From NCBI GenBank assembly GCA_031308135.1, contig JAHLJT010009436.1, positions 123,865,366-123,929,365 on the forward strand: a stretch of 64,000 bases of DNA. Direction: 5' to 3'. The stretch's first letter is position 1, and each line of letters opens with the position of its first letter. Under the pieces are notes generated by a model. The model did not search any database and was not told the DNA's origin. It saw only the letters and a list, made by a program, of their open reading frames with translations. Source of the DNA: Acheta domesticus. Its lineage: Eukaryota > Arthropoda > Insecta > Orthoptera > Gryllidae. Shown here one piece after another: positions 22,870 through 35,301 of the stretch. The position numbers and the translations under genes were made by a program.

Positions 22870-24280
22870 ACGGGCAGATGTGATGATGAGCATACACACG
22901 ATGTCGTGGGTGGATCGGGCGATAATAAGAATCTCTTGATAAACAAGTTTACCTAGTGACAGATGTTCAAAGCGCAGGCAGTATAGTTTTGAGGAGGAAA
23001 ATAACATATTTTTATTGAATTTGTAAATAATTAAATTTACCTACGTTGTGAAACCTATCGCTAGTCAACAGATAAGATAACGAAATATCATCGCGAAATT
23101 CCTCTCTCTTTTCTGGGTTTAATAAAAAAGAATAAAGAAATTTCTACTAATAATAACTAGTCTACGCAAGACTAGCGCGAAAACAAAGTCAGTGATGTAC
23201 TAAACTTTAATGTGGTACCCACCACGTGTACTAGTATGCTTTTGCCGCTCTGAACAGAGTAAATAGTACGTCATAACCTGAAGTTCGAAGTATAAATTTT
23301 TCAAATTGTCTGTACGTTTTCCTCTTGAAGGCAGTTTGCTGAAACTTAGTATTGAAGCGCTTATTTTTTTATGTTTTGCTATTAAATAGAAGGCAAATAT
23401 TATTAACTTCTAGTTTTATGCAAATGATTCCGAAGAAAACGAGTTAAGGGTTTTTTGTAAGTGCACTGTTCTCTTCTATCGCACCAAACCTAACATCGAC
23501 AACACCGACAATGGTGGAACAAAGCTACAAACAACGAACATGTGGCATCGCAATTTTCTAACTCACTCAGCGGTGCGTTCACAGTATTTGAGTCAGGGTA
23601 AATTTCCTCTGCTTTTGTTCTTCGATAACACGCTTTAGGGTAGTGTTTGTCACATCGGATTATATTATAGGCTGATGAAACCTCACAGGTGTTGCAAGGT
23701 CCTGATATAGAAATTGATCAATATTTTCGTGTAGCGGAGCAAATTTCTTGTAGTTGTTCATCAAGTCTCGACCTAAAATATTTTGGTCAATATAACGGAT
23801 TAAATTGATAATTTGTTGAAATTAATCAAGAACAATGTTACGGTTTGAAAATAATTTGGTAACGTAGACGATTTTCTCATTGTTGTGGTCAATGCATTTT
23901 CTCCCTGCTACTGTAGTTTTGGCTGAGATTTCGCTTCCTCAGTACGAACCTATTTTCATAAGATTCTGATTTGCAAGACTATGTACGTTGCATCTACGTT
24001 TTTTGTCGCCAATGAGAAATCTGTTTTGAAGAAACAACGTGAAAAGTTGCGACCTTTTATGGTAATACCTGTGTTGTATATAATACTTTGTGAGACATGT
24101 ATATTACATACTTGTAGTTCAAATTGTGGATGTGATTGAGATTGTGAGATGTGCAAATAACATATCTGTTCTGAGTAATCAGTGCTCGAAAGTTATCAAT
24201 TTTCAATAGTGGTTCGCATCTAACATTAGAATGTGCGTGGTAGAAACGTTACTATTTTATTTTGATCCATCGTATCATCA
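22870..24280. other. AT-rich stretch, no gene seen
   Basis: No recognisable gene, element end or repeat family copy. One 66-codon minus-strand frame (23,956-24,156) has no features. Confidence 0.5.
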
Positions 24281-24282
24281 AA

Positions 24283-25343
24283 TTATGCAAGTCTCAACCC
24301 TATCAAGTAATCGAGTAATATATCACGTTCTTTTGTACGCTCTGTATTAATGTATTCGAAATATGAGACGAGCTCTTGTGTATTCAAGGCACAAAACGTC
24401 TCCTGCAAGGTCGAGCGCTCTGGATCCCATGGGAACTGCAAGTGCAACTTTGCGCGCGCGCCTAAGAGCACTCGAGGTCTTCCGGGCTCAATCGAGCTCG
24501 AGTATCGAATGATCGAAGCCCCGGTGAAGAAATGAGAGTGTAACCGAGTCGAACGCGGTGTTGTATTGCATTGCCTGGATCGCTTATCACCATCACTATC
24601 TCCTCTACATCCCGATGTCTCATCTCAATAATTTGGTTCGCCTCTTGTTCTCGCGACATGTATCTTCCTCGCTAACAATGCAGCCATCAGTTTCCATTGT
24701 CACCGCTTCCTCTTGTGTAATTGCCTCCGCTGACCTCGCTCTCAATGTCTCCGCTATTGTTTTATCCTCGTAGTTCCTGTTGTTCGAGTAATAGTAATTA
24801 CTGTAATTTTCTACCGTCTTCTTTACCACGGCGCCCGCCACATCTTTCACCAATCTTGCGTTAAATATGGTTCCATCCGTTGATCGAGTCCACCGCTGCT
24901 TAACACCTCCCTTGCTGCCCCGCCCCCACCGAGTCGCCGTGGCCGCCGCCGCCGCCTGAGCTGTCGAATGCAGCCGCAAGCGGCAGCGGGGCGAGGGTGT
25001 GACCGTCCGCCCGCCCGCCCCGGCGGACTGAGCGGCCTTGGCATTTGCCGGTGCCCAGCGGGCGGGAGAGCAGGCCGAGGCGGGCTGGGCGGTGCGCACC
25101 GCCCGTTGCAGACGCGCCTGTTGCGTAATCTCGCCCCAGCCGCAGCCACAGCCTCAGCCCCCGGCGTCGCCCCCGCCCTCGCCCCGCCCACAACACCGCG
25201 CCTCCCGCCGCGTCGCCCTTCGCTCCGAAGCGCGACCGCACCGCCTTCGCTTGCACCTCGTCGAAGACCGTTCCGAGAGTAGACGCGAAATCTGCCTGTT
25301 GCTTTGATTTATGTTCAAAAGTAATTTTGTGCGTACTCGACAT
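24283..25343 (-). other. Cluster of overlapping minus-strand open frames over GC island 6 (unconfirmed)
   Basis: The minus strand is open almost without a gap for about 1.06 kb, but in four frames: 147 codons from 25,343 (MSSTHKITFEHKSKQQ...), 159 codons from 25,099, 65 codons from 24,659 (MSREQEANQIIEMRHR...) and 62 codons from 24,471. Peptides outside the island have balanced composition. Against a real gene: no recognised domain, frame changes, plus-strand frames also open, and a purine-rich, T-poor minus strand that lowers stop frequency. Introns could link the frames, but I see no clearly superior splice sites. The island proper is 24,895-25,290. 25,345-26,020 is AT-rich with nothing seen. 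Confidence 0.2.
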
Positions 25344-26029
25344 TTTCGTTAAGCGAGGAATTTGTATAATCGGGACAATAGTAAGAACGCAACCATATCA
25401 CTTACGTCGTTATGTAATAAAATTCATTTCTATTATAGTAACAGGTTTTCATATGTATCGATGAAAGTGGTAAATATGAAATTTTCTATTTCTGTTTAAT
25501 TAAAACTATTTTCGCTAAGATAATAAGTATTTGCATTACATTAAGAGTAAATACTAACCTACAGTCAAATAACTGCCAGTAAACACAATTTTAATTCGCT
25601 AACTCTATCTTCTGCATCATAAGCTTGCTTTGATTAATTTGAACTAGATTCGATTTGTAGATACAAGTACTTACGTTCGTTGAGGAAAATGAAAGAAAAT
25701 AATCAAAATTAATTCTGCAGAAACACTTATTATTTTGTTCTATTTTATCAAGAATAAAAAATTAATCACTAGAATTAATATCCATTGACAGTTACGACAC
25801 CTGACTTCAATTTCAGTCTTACTCATCAATATCATGTTCTCAACTATTATCTTTTATTTAAAAATCCTAAATCTCTGAAATCTTTTCAAGTACATTTTGT
25901 CTTTCAACATCATTTTATAAACATGATAGTACGTGAATCAAGCCACAAGGAGACAAAGGAAAGACGAATATAAAAATATCGGGCGATCTTATGTAGCCCC
26001 CATAGGAAGGTCAATGTGGTTTTGCGTAG

Positions 26030-26320
26030 GTGTTTAGGAAACAGTGCGCAGTTGTCGGGAGTCGTGGCCGCTGGGTCGAGGCCGGGCGCTCGCTGTTGTA
26101 GCGTTGCGACGCCCGCGCTCAGCGCATCCGGCTGTGGAGCAGTTCTAACTGCGCCGGATACTTGTGCAGAGCGGTGGCCACTCGTCCGTCATTGGCGAAA
26201 ATAGACGTGCGTCAAAGGCCGAGCGACCGGCTTCCTGCCGGCCGCACTGCACCTCGCCGCGTCGCATCGGCCGGGCCAGCCGTTGTTTTGCGTTGTGCGG
26301 CATGGTGCTGCGTACCAAAT
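26030..26320. other. GC-rich, CpG-dense island 7
   Basis: About 290 bp GC-rich block with balanced strands and no tandem repeats. Plus-strand frames of 62-93 codons cross it without recognisable motifs. 26,320-26,755 is mixed, nothing seen. Confidence 0.5.
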
Positions 26321-26759
26321 CAAACGTAAAGCACTTTTTTCGCGAGTGGCAATCGATAGCGATGTTGGGGAAGGGGGTCGTTTCGATGATGAAAAAACAA
26401 GAGCTGTTTGTTGGTTTGGGCCTGATTCGAACGAATGTGGAATAAATATTGGGTGTCGTGTCTTGAAAGTAGTTGGAAGAGGTCGAGCTTATATTTTAAA
26501 GACAATACTCTTTTAGGTTAATTCGAAAGTTAATTGAAATTGAGAAGAATGTGGTCTAATTTTTCCAGATAAATGAAGCTTTTAGATGTTCATGTAGATA
26601 TTTTATTTTCATTGAAAAAGTAATTTGTGTAAGAGACTTAATGTTATTACATTTTGTGAACAAAATTACAGACTATCAAGAAACGGAACTTCTTGAACTT
26701 CAAAAACGAAACTATTAATTGGAAACAAATAAAAATGTATTTTTTATACTCTAAAGTAG

Positions 26760-26850
26760 GGGTCTTCAACCTGTGTTCCGCGAAATCCTAGGAACTTTCC
26801 CTGGAACATTGCCAGGGGTCCCGTAAGGGATCACTATTTGCTCAGCCAAA
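26760..26850. mobile_element. Possible hAT-type transposon terminus
   Basis: AGGGGTCTTCAACCTGTG followed by TTCCGCGA and, further in, CCAGGGGTCCC resembles the end of hAT/Charlie-like MITEs, which begin C/TAGGGGT(T/C)CTCAACC and carry a repeated 'CCAGGGGTCC' inside. No partner end was found in the window, so this is a solo end at best. 26,870-27,480 shows no gene. Confidence 0.35.
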
Positions 26851-27584
26851 ACACACGTAAAATGGAAATCATATATATACAAGGAAATTTTCTTGTATAA
26901 ATTGCCTTGGATCAATATAATATTTATGTAAAAATTACAATATTAATATAAGTTGGATATAAAATGGCAGGTGATTGTATAAACATGTAAGTTTGATCAA
27001 ACAACTTAAAGAATCATGATACAGAAAAATAAGGACATTTTAATATTCAGATTTTTCTATTCTAAAGAATATATCGTCTGTTTTGAATATGTGTTTACTT
27101 TGCAACTTTGTGTTTAATATTCCCTTTTATAGTCCAAGTAATTCGAATACTACTTACGCCTTATAATTGATCTTGACTGAACCGCGAGTCTATGAGCCAT
27201 TTATTTGCGTGGTTATCGCCAGTCGAAACTGAAGTAACATATTGTGCGGATGTTTTATACAGACATGCTGGAAATCCTTCTTCATCCACTCTTAGAGATA
27301 TCGATTTGCATGATAAAACGTCTAATGTCTTTGAGCACGTCAGAGTCCATATTTCTGATATATCATATAAAAACGAAGATACCGTAAGATATAATTAAAA
27401 TACATTAAGGTTGCGAATTGCAAGAGTTCTCTAAGATATTAAAATAACTTACGCATTAACTTCCTGGAAAGATTCGAAGTGCCCAGTTTGTTATCAGACG
27501 ATCAACAAAGGACCACCGGACAAATCCTGCCTTACAACAAACGCTACAAATATTTCAAGCGAGCGGCATTGAAACGCCAACACG

Positions 27585-27870
27585 CGCCTTTATTTAGCAG
27601 CGCGGGAGCGAGAAGGCCAGAGGCAGGTGGAAGTGCCGCTGTCCGCCCTGGCGCCACGGCGGCGCCGAAGCCGGCACGGCCCTTTCCCCGCGGGGCGTCT
27701 TCCCCAGAGAGCCGCCTCAGCGCCGCCTCCGCCGCGGCCTGCAACTGCTTTTTGCCTCGTGGAATCTTGCGGGCGCCGCTGCCGCACAATGTCGCCGCCG
27801 CGGGAACAAGGTGTCGCGTCGCGGCGAAATGCCTCTGGATCCGCAGAATGCCAAGGACTCGCGGCGCCGC
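27585..27870. other. GC-rich, CpG-dense island 8
   Basis: About 285 bp. Long frames on both strands (147 and 170 codons plus, 123 and 97 minus) result from low stop frequency. The 170-codon plus-strand frame runs into the AAT microsatellite, giving a poly-asparagine tail typical of a chance frame. Confidence 0.55.
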
Positions 27871-28055
27871 ACACTGGCTCCAAATGGGCTCACAGGTGCA
27901 AGACGCTCGAAACAAAACTTAGTGGGTTATCCGTCACAGCAAGTGATGTGTGCAGCCGCGCGTTGTCCTGGAGATATAAGCCGTACTGCAGTAGAACGTT
28001 CTTGTCTTCGACATACAAGAGGTTGGATGTGAGAGCTAAAATGAATATTGTAATA

Positions 28056-28057
28056 AA

Positions 28058-28103
<46 letters not shown>
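28056..28103 (+). repeat. (AAT)n microsatellite
   Basis: Sixteen uninterrupted or nearly uninterrupted AAT/TAA units. Likely length-polymorphic. Confidence 0.9.
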
Positions 28104-28104
<1 letters not shown>

Positions 28105-28559
28105 TGGAACCATTTTTGATTTATTTAAACAAGATTTGAGAACAATCTAGTACTTCAAAATATGTAAGTTTATGGCAACTGAAACTGAAATAGAACGAGA
28201 TAATATTCAATTTAAGAAATAAATTATAGTTATTTTCAAATTCAGTAATTTTCAATAGATGAATACGAATGTGTACTACGATACATTATTAAAAGAATCA
28301 ATGTGTGAAAATTACATACAAGGAGATATTACAGGAAACTATTACTTCAGTTAAATTTTGTTGACATTTTGTTATGTCACTATATTTAAAAGGCAAGATA
28401 TTGGTATAAAAGAACAAGAGTATCTCCTTAATTTAAAAGAAATTTTAAAAAGGTGACTTGAAAATAGAGAAATGAGAATTGGAACTAATTGTTCACATCT
28501 ATCTAAACACGTCACGTGTATTTTATCTCTTGTGAAACGAATCTCGCAAATAACAGAAA

Positions 28560-28890
28560 ACATGCCGCGCGTACTTTTGGTGCGATTTGCGCCCACTGTG
28601 CTGTCGGGACGGTGGCGCACACGCGTGCACGGGCTTCGTCGCCGCGAAGCCTCGCTGACGAGCCGCGGTCCCGAGGCGCGGGTACTCGTACGCGCCGTGC
28701 GCTCGCGGCGCGGCGCGGCGTCTGCAAATGTCACCGCCGCGGGTCCACCCGCGCCGCGCCGCGCCGCCCCGCCCCGCCGCGGCGTGTCGCACCTCGCGCG
28801 GCCCGCTGACATTTGCACGACGCCGATTTGAATACGGGCCCCGCGCGACAAGCGATGCTCGCTGCGGTGTTGCGACGGTCGCGGGAAATC
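28560..28890. other. GC-rich, very CpG-dense island 9
   Basis: About 330 bp with GCGCGGCGCGG and CCGCGCCGCGCC runs. Open frames of 71-189 codons on both strands; none recognised. 28,960-29,560 after it is AT-rich with no gene seen. 28,110-28,555 before it is also AT-rich and empty. Confidence 0.6.
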
Positions 28891-29563
28891 GGGTGTGGGA
28901 GCGAAAGGAAAAACGGACAAGCGAACGAGTGCCGTCACCAACAGGTTGGGATTGAAGATACAAAATACTCACAAGGTTCCTAGAAGATGGGGATGCTACC
29001 ATTTATCTTATTGTAGTCAATGGTGATATGCCTTCTGCTTAATTATTCTTAACCAAGAGAGAAAATTTACGGCGGCGGAAGCATAGCACTGTTCACGGAT
29101 ACAATAATTGCATAAACCATTGTTAACGTAAGTGGGAAATTTCACCACACAACCAGTGAGTGAAAAATACTTGTGATGAGCTGAACTAAAATGAGAGATG
29201 CGCTTGAAAATAGAGAGTAAGTGTTTGCTTAATATCGTCATTTATATTTTATGGCACAACGTTTTATCTGATTTCTCTAATTTGCTCAACTAGGAGAAGT
29301 GATGATTAATGTTAATAATAGTTTTTTTCTGTTAAGAGAACTTTGGAAACACCTATGGTTCTCGTGATAGCCTAATTCAATTGACATGGAATTTCTTACA
29401 TTGCAAGTCGTCCGTCCATCGTTCGTTAACAAGTTTCCAGTTACCGGTGGATTTTTTCCTTGGAGTCGAAATGAAAAACGAAAACATTAAAGAACTCCAA
29501 CCTAACGAATTATGTTTATGAAAGAATAAATAATAAACACAAAAAAGAGAAGTCATCAGGAAG

Positions 29564-29941
29564 TCACAAATATGCTACTCGTATTTGCCACAAAGAGACG
29601 TTGTGAGCCATTGCATTAGCAGGTGTTGCGGCAATTGCAGATGCGCGTGGAAGAGGTCTTTGCGGCGAGGTTGATGAGGTTCTCGCCCAAATGCAGTGGG
29701 CACAAGACATGACCCCGCCGGCATGCAGCCCCGGTGGTCGGCGTGCAAACAGCGCGCCAAGCGCAAATAGCGTCTCAGACGGCCGCCTTGTGCGCGCTTG
29801 CGGCATAGGCACCCCGCAATGCACCTCTGGTGGACGGGTTGCTTCTTTGTTTGCGTGATGGGGCGCCAATTGTTCCTCCACTTTCTCTGCCGCTCCCGGC
29901 AGTCCCCTAACGAAAGGTCTCGCGTTTAGTCTTTTTTTCAT
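29564..29941 (-). other. Unrecognised 125-codon frame in moderately GC-rich block 10
   Basis: Minus-strand frame starting MKKRLNARPFVRGLPG and ending at 29,564. Composition is more mixed than in the CpG-dense islands and only this strand stays open along the block. No domain, signal peptide or membrane segment is visible and no family is recognised. Could be chance or a decayed element. Confidence 0.15.
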
Positions 29942-29944
29942 TTC

Positions 29945-30940
29945 ACTTAATAACGACAGGCAATGTACTTTTTTTAACTTTTTGTTTTATTATTTATGAA
30001 TGAGAAATGTTATTGCTGTTGATCACAGTCACCAAGCAGGATACGCGAATATGACGCCATGTTGTGACTCACCGGTATGACTGCTGAGAGTGGTCTCACC
30101 GCAGTTGAGAAATACGGGGCATTATAGCTACAGAGATGAGTGGTGTTTGTGGTTTAAAATTGACAAGTAAAGGCTTGAGAATGAATAACGTGAAACTGTG
30201 AGTGAATGAAAAATGCGTCATACTTAATGCTAATAGAACGAAACTTTTTCAATCTGAATGTGAGTGTGTAAATTGGCTTCACTTTTTGTTTTGAAACACT
30301 TTAAAATTATGTATTCATCAAATACTTTATTTTAAAATTTTAAAGTGATTTATGCAAAGTATTTTATGTCGAAGAGTTTGCAAAGAAGAATGACTAATAA
30401 CTTCTTAATATTATTTTATAATTAAAATTTTCCAAACGAATGCATGTCTTGTTTGACATTTGCTGAGGTATAGGCTTTCATTGATAAGCCTATACTGGTT
30501 CACGCAGGCTCTGCAGTGAGATCAGCGCATAGAACAACTACGAATCATGTAAACAAAAAATGATAAACACTAATGCCTAGGGTGGTATGTGATTCAGAAA
30601 TTCCCGGAAAACTACCCCCGGAAAAAATAATGTAGAATCTAATTGCATCTCTTTCTGGAGTTGATGTAAGTATGCAAGAGTCAAATGTACTTTAGGTACG
30701 TCATGTCATTTACTACGAAACAGTTTCCGAAATGAATTTTGAATTAGGAATAAAGAGAATATATTTCGAACTTTTCTATTTTTTCTAATTCCGTTCGTGG
30801 ATTTTTTATTATTTTTTATATATCCGTGTGATTTAATGTTGTTTTCATCACTTGATCACATTACACTCCTCGTTTCCATCTTTGCGAGAGAAATCTTCGT
30901 GAATGGTATCAGTTGACAAGAGAACAATGTTTGCTAGCGG
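29945..30940. other. AT-rich stretch, no gene seen
   Basis: No gene. Contains a perfect 9-bp stem hairpin (TATAGGCTT / AAGCCTATA) at 30,471-30,496 of unknown meaning. Confidence 0.5.
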
Positions 30941-31330
30941 CAGGGCGTGTCTGACGTGGCACGCACGTGTCGCAAGGCGCCGTTGATAACGACCGTCGTC
31001 GCTTCGTCACGCTGCCCCACCCTGCCCCGCCCCGCGCCACCCCACGCCTTTCTCCATTTCCCTTTCGCTTGCAACTCAGCCGTCCGACTCTCCACTCGCC
31101 CGGAATACGCGATGGCCAGCCGCCACGCATTCAGGCAGGCAGGTCGACTCGGCGCGGGGCCGCGCAGGCGGAGGCCGAGGCCCGGTCGCGTAATTGGAGG
31201 CGTTGACGCAACCTGGCGCTGCGACCCTCCCCCGCCTAAGCGCAGCGCCGCCTCCCCGCCCGACAACGCGTTGCCTGGCTTGGCTTTCTTTGCCGGCCAC
31301 GGGTTGCAGGAGCAACCTGTGGCTTCAGCA
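30940..31330. other. GC-rich island 11
   Basis: About 390 bp. The 31,010-31,060 part is C-rich on the plus strand (CCCCACCCTGCCCCGCCCC). Frames of 73-165 codons are open on both strands; none recognised. Confidence 0.55.
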
Positions 31331-31439
31331 GTCGTCGATCACCCCTCGGAAGAATCTCTCAGGCCAATGCGCATATTTGAGTATGGGGATCCTCTTGCGA
31401 GGGTTCATCTTGTCAAAACACTTCTTAAATTAGGTGTAT

Positions 31440-33080
31440 TTTAGCTTCTACAGGCTTCTCCATTTTATAACGAATTTTGTAATCCTCTGCTGTGGTAGCA
31501 AATAACACATTATGAATTAAACATTCCTTTCTACGAATTCAAATCTGAAGTTTGTAAGTGACAAAAGTATACAGATTACCCTCCATCGAATTAAGTATTT
31601 CAACAACATTTAAATTGTAGCGAAATTTCTGTACTAGAGAAGCCTTCTGGATTTTGGTGCATTACCCCAGCACTATTAACTCCAACTTCAAAACATTTTC
31701 TATGTACTACGAAGTAACTAATTTCAGTGAGAACTTTGATTGGCAGCGATATCATACCGTTTTACCTTCACTAAAGAATATTATAAATTCGTAACTATAG
31801 GTATTGTAATCCAACATCAGAACAGCACTTTTAGAATGGTATTTTCCGTTGCTTCTTAATACATTATTTTTATCCCAAAATATTTTGGGACTGATTTTAT
31901 TCAAAACATTATGTTACCAAAATCTAAGAAGAGATCGGTGGTTTGTTTTGGACCCTGTAAAAATAATTTTTTATTTAGATATTACATTGGAAATAAATAG
32001 GTAGTGTTTTACAGAACAAATATTTTAAAAAGCACTTCAATTCTATTTAATAGTATGCTTTAATGTATATAGAGTAGATTACGAGTAGATTTGGTATTTA
32101 GTCTATTTCTCCGCTTTTTCTACTTTGTGAGAGAAAAAGCTGAATATTGAAGAGGCTGCGCGTGACGTCTCTTAAAGATATTTGTTGAACTGTTTTGTTG
32201 TTATCCTTTCGAACAAACTTTGAAATATTATTTGATCATTTGTTATAATATTTTCGACGTCCCTTGTTGAAATAGTTTGTGTTTCTTGATGAAGAATGTG
32301 TTTAATAAACACAGACATTCACTATTGAACAAAGCTATTTATCTGAATGAATATATTTATTTTTCATTGTATATCTTTCTAGAATGACATTTAATATTTA
32401 TTGCAATAATAGCTCATTCACTTAATTTTGTTTTATCTACTTTAAGGGAACAAAAAATTCATTGAATTTATTCTTTTATGTATTCTTTTTCTTGTAGAAT
32501 TGTATCATAAAATATTGAATGGTTTGTTCCATTTTTATTCTGTTACTTTCATACTATCTGAAAGTGGCGTCACTGACGCTTTAAACTTTCTTCGGTTGTT
32601 TGATTTTTCTTGTTTTTCTTTCTTCGGTTCAGAGTTCTCTTTATTCAGTTTAGATGTTGTGCCAGCGTTGCGAACTAAACTAAGTTTGCAATTATTTTGT
32701 TATATTGAGCACGATTTATACCTTTGGCTTTCCTGAACTTAGGAAATGTAATGGGTTCATAAAATTGACTTCAAGAGGAATTTCGGAATGTTTTTCTTTC
32801 AATTTGTCGTAGTACATATTTTAAAAATTAATTTAAAAACCACAAGGTGTTGACCGCAATCACGCATTTATTTGTTGCACCGCTGGGTCACTTGACTTAC
32901 CTTTATTTCTCGTACAAAATGATCGTCTTCTCGACATTCTTTGAAGACATAACACTGATCCTTGCAGCTCAGACGCAGCGACCGGCTCGATAACACACCT
33001 TGGCTCGTCTCGGAGATGTGTGCCTGCGGCCGTCTGATCCGGGCAACTAAATTGGCCTTCTGCTTATATAGTTAATTTTC
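31440..33080. other. AT-rich stretch, no gene seen
   Basis: No recognisable gene or element. A 78-codon plus-strand frame at 32,500 has no features. Confidence 0.5.
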
Positions 33081-33084
33081 CGTG

Positions 33085-33295
33085 AAAGGAAAATCTTCTT
33101 CTTCGTCTTCTCGTCTTCGTCATCGTCTTCATTTTCGTCTTCGTCTTGGTCTCTCTTTTGTCTCTTCGTCCTTCTCTTCGTCTTTCTCTCTGTCTTCCTC
33201 AATGTCTTCCTCTACGTCTTTATCTACATTTCCTCTATGTCTTTCTCTTCTTCATCTACGTCTTTCTCTTCGTCTTCATCTACGTCGGCATTGGT
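33085..33295 (+). repeat. Degenerate (CTTCGT)n pyrimidine-rich microsatellite
   Basis: About 210 bp of CTTCGT, CTTCAT and CTACGT units. The minus strand would read as Asp/Glu/Lys-rich peptide (DVDEDEEKDVDEEEK) but is broken by stops, so this is read as a hexanucleotide tract, not a gene. 33,300-34,480 after it shows no gene. Confidence 0.75.
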
Positions 33296-34494
33296 ACTGA
33301 AGTTTAATCAATGCCACCTACATAGATATTGGGTGACATTATTTTAGTTTCCGGTATACTCACCAAGATCGTAGCGCCAAAACACGAAAAAACACATTTT
33401 TAGAAATTTCATATAATCTTATAGCCAAATCTGAAAACAAATTATCAGTTCCCATTCAGAAGACTAAGACGCGTCGAATGACATCTCGTATGTCTCGATT
33501 GGTGCACGAGAAGTGGTCTAACTGTGAGCGACGGAATCACAAATCCGCACACACGCACACGAGGAGTGTACTCAAACACTATAAAGGGATTAATTAACTC
33601 TGAAATTAAAAAAATCTTTTAACATTACGTCTGCGTTTACTCTGTCAAATTGTAAGTTGTAAGAAAACAGTTATAAAAACAGCCTCTGACTCGCAACGTC
33701 TTGGGTCAGTGGCAGTCTTTTTGCCCACTCTCTCCAACGAAGCTGTCCCAGGACCTACTCTACGCAACGGGTGGCACGTTAACATATGAGTTCTGACATC
33801 ATGGCCCCATTGACGTTTTGACAAGTTGCCTATCCAGCTGGTCTGCACGTCCGCGGCGCCTATGACCTTTTGCGCGCGCATCAGCACTCCATGAGAGAGG
33901 ACCTCTTTCTATCTCGATGCAGTTTGAATGTAGTAATTTGGTCATTACTAGCATTTGCATCTGAATTTCCCGAATACACTAGTTCGGGGGTCTTTGTTAA
34001 CCCAATTGGATTAATACGAATAGAAAAAATCAAAATAGAAAATTCTCTCTTTTTAAAAATATTTCTGAGGTGCAGAATGTGAGCATATGTAAATCAGAGT
34101 TTGTAAGAAATAAAAATATAGTTAAAATTGGGCTTGAATATTTTGACGTTTTTTAAATTGTGAAAGTATTAAACATTATTTAACTTTAAGAACTGTTCAG
34201 TTAGCTTAGATAACGTAAAATAAATTAAAATTTATCCCCTTCCACCGAAGATAAATATATTTTAAAAATGAAGCTACAATGCTGAGAGAACAATGACGGT
34301 AAAAATAACTACCGTTTGCCAGTGTTCAGGAATTATTACAGAAGAATTACACAACATTTATTACTTACTGAATTGGTATCCTAATGTGTGGTAAAGTACT
34401 ATGCATTAAATAATCTTTGAAAATAGTTCATTTTCTACAAAATGTCAGTATTTCAAGATGAACGCTTGTAAGGAATTTTTGTTTTTCTGATGCC

Positions 34495-34600
34495 TCAGGA
34501 TTCGGGAATAGAAAAATCAATTTTTTCTCAAAAACTAATTCAAATTTTTGTTTAAACTTTCTCCTCGCATGTATCAAATTGTCGTATTATCCATTCTTTC
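34495..34600 (-). repeat. Small HTR-like fragment, copy 7
   Basis: 'ttttttctcaaaaacta' and 'actttctcctcgcatgta' match the same order in copy 4 (9,735-9,790). Very short and diverged. Confidence 0.4.
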
Positions 34601-34611
34601 TTTTTTTGCAG

Positions 34612-34711
34612 ACGCCCTACTACAGAAAAAGAGAATAAGTTCCAAAGTTCATCTATATCATCTACGCAACACTCCCGACACCCTTCGCGGTTCTACTCCC
34701 GCCGCATTAAG
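34612..34711 (+). other. Candidate orphan internal exon (100 nt)
   Basis: Seen: a strong acceptor (pyrimidine tract TTCTTTCTTTTTTTGCAG ending at 34,611) and a consensus donor (AAG|GTAAGTAG at 34,711/34,712) 100 nt apart. One frame (phase: one base, then 33 codons) is open throughout and reads RPTTEKENKFQSSSISS..., Ser/Arg-rich. The other frames contain stops. No neighbouring exon of a recognised protein was found, so it may be a non-coding RNA exon, a cryptic exon, or chance. The acceptor tract lies right after an HTR-like fragment. Confidence 0.25.
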
Positions 34712-34914
34712 GTAAGTAGAGTTTCCTGAAAGACAGTGAAACGTAGACAACTTTAAAAGCCGACTTAAGAAACAGCATGAGTAATCTCCAATTACCTAAT
34801 TGACTCGTCTGGATTTCATGAATGTTTTCAATATTTTTGTACTAGTCCGGCGACTTCTATTGTAGTCCTTGAAGTCTCACACATTGAAACACAAAAAATA
34901 TTTCAGAGGTCACA

Positions 34915-35301
34915 GTGAACATTCAAATATCTTCCTTTTTTCTTTTGACGAGAACAGACGAGAAGTTTTGCGGCATTTTATCCTTCAATTCCCGGCGGTC
35001 CGCAAGGATATCGTCTTTAGACGCCGACATGGAAATTCGATATTTCTCAGAGGTCGTAGCGGGATTTATGACTCCTCCGCTTCGCACCATATCACAAACG
35101 CAGCATCTGACGCGAACCATGAAACTCCGAGACTTGGTAATGGGTCCCCCTCGCGCGCGGCTCTCGCCCGCCGAATCGATAAGCGAATCCTCAAGAAAAG
35201 TGGGCCGCTTTGCGGCTGCCGCAACTGCCATCGCACGGTGGGCGGAATACCATTTCAGGAAAGAAGGAACAATATTAAAATTTCAATGTGAATTCATTTG
35301 A
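34915..35301 (+). other. Unrecognised 128-codon frame in mixed-composition DNA
   Basis: Plus-strand frame with internal Met at 35,029 (MEIRYFSEVVAGFMTPPLRT...) ending at 35,301. A second plus-strand frame (34,869-35,291) and a minus-strand frame (34,923-35,231) overlap it, so strand choice is uncertain. No domain recognised. Lies 200 bp past the candidate exon; an acceptor-like TTTCAG at 34,906 could join them in principle. Confidence 0.15.

Noticed and set aside
28056..28103. AAT run as a CRISPR or satellite array
   Set aside because: Plain trinucleotide microsatellite; no spacers, and the window is eukaryotic.
27627..28139. 170-codon plus-strand frame with poly-Asn tract
   Set aside because: It crosses a CpG island and then the AAT microsatellite; composition and the lack of a domain point to chance.
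33085..33295. Acidic (Asp/Glu-rich) coding region on the minus strand
   Set aside because: Stops break the frame and the DNA is a degenerate CTTCGT hexanucleotide tract.
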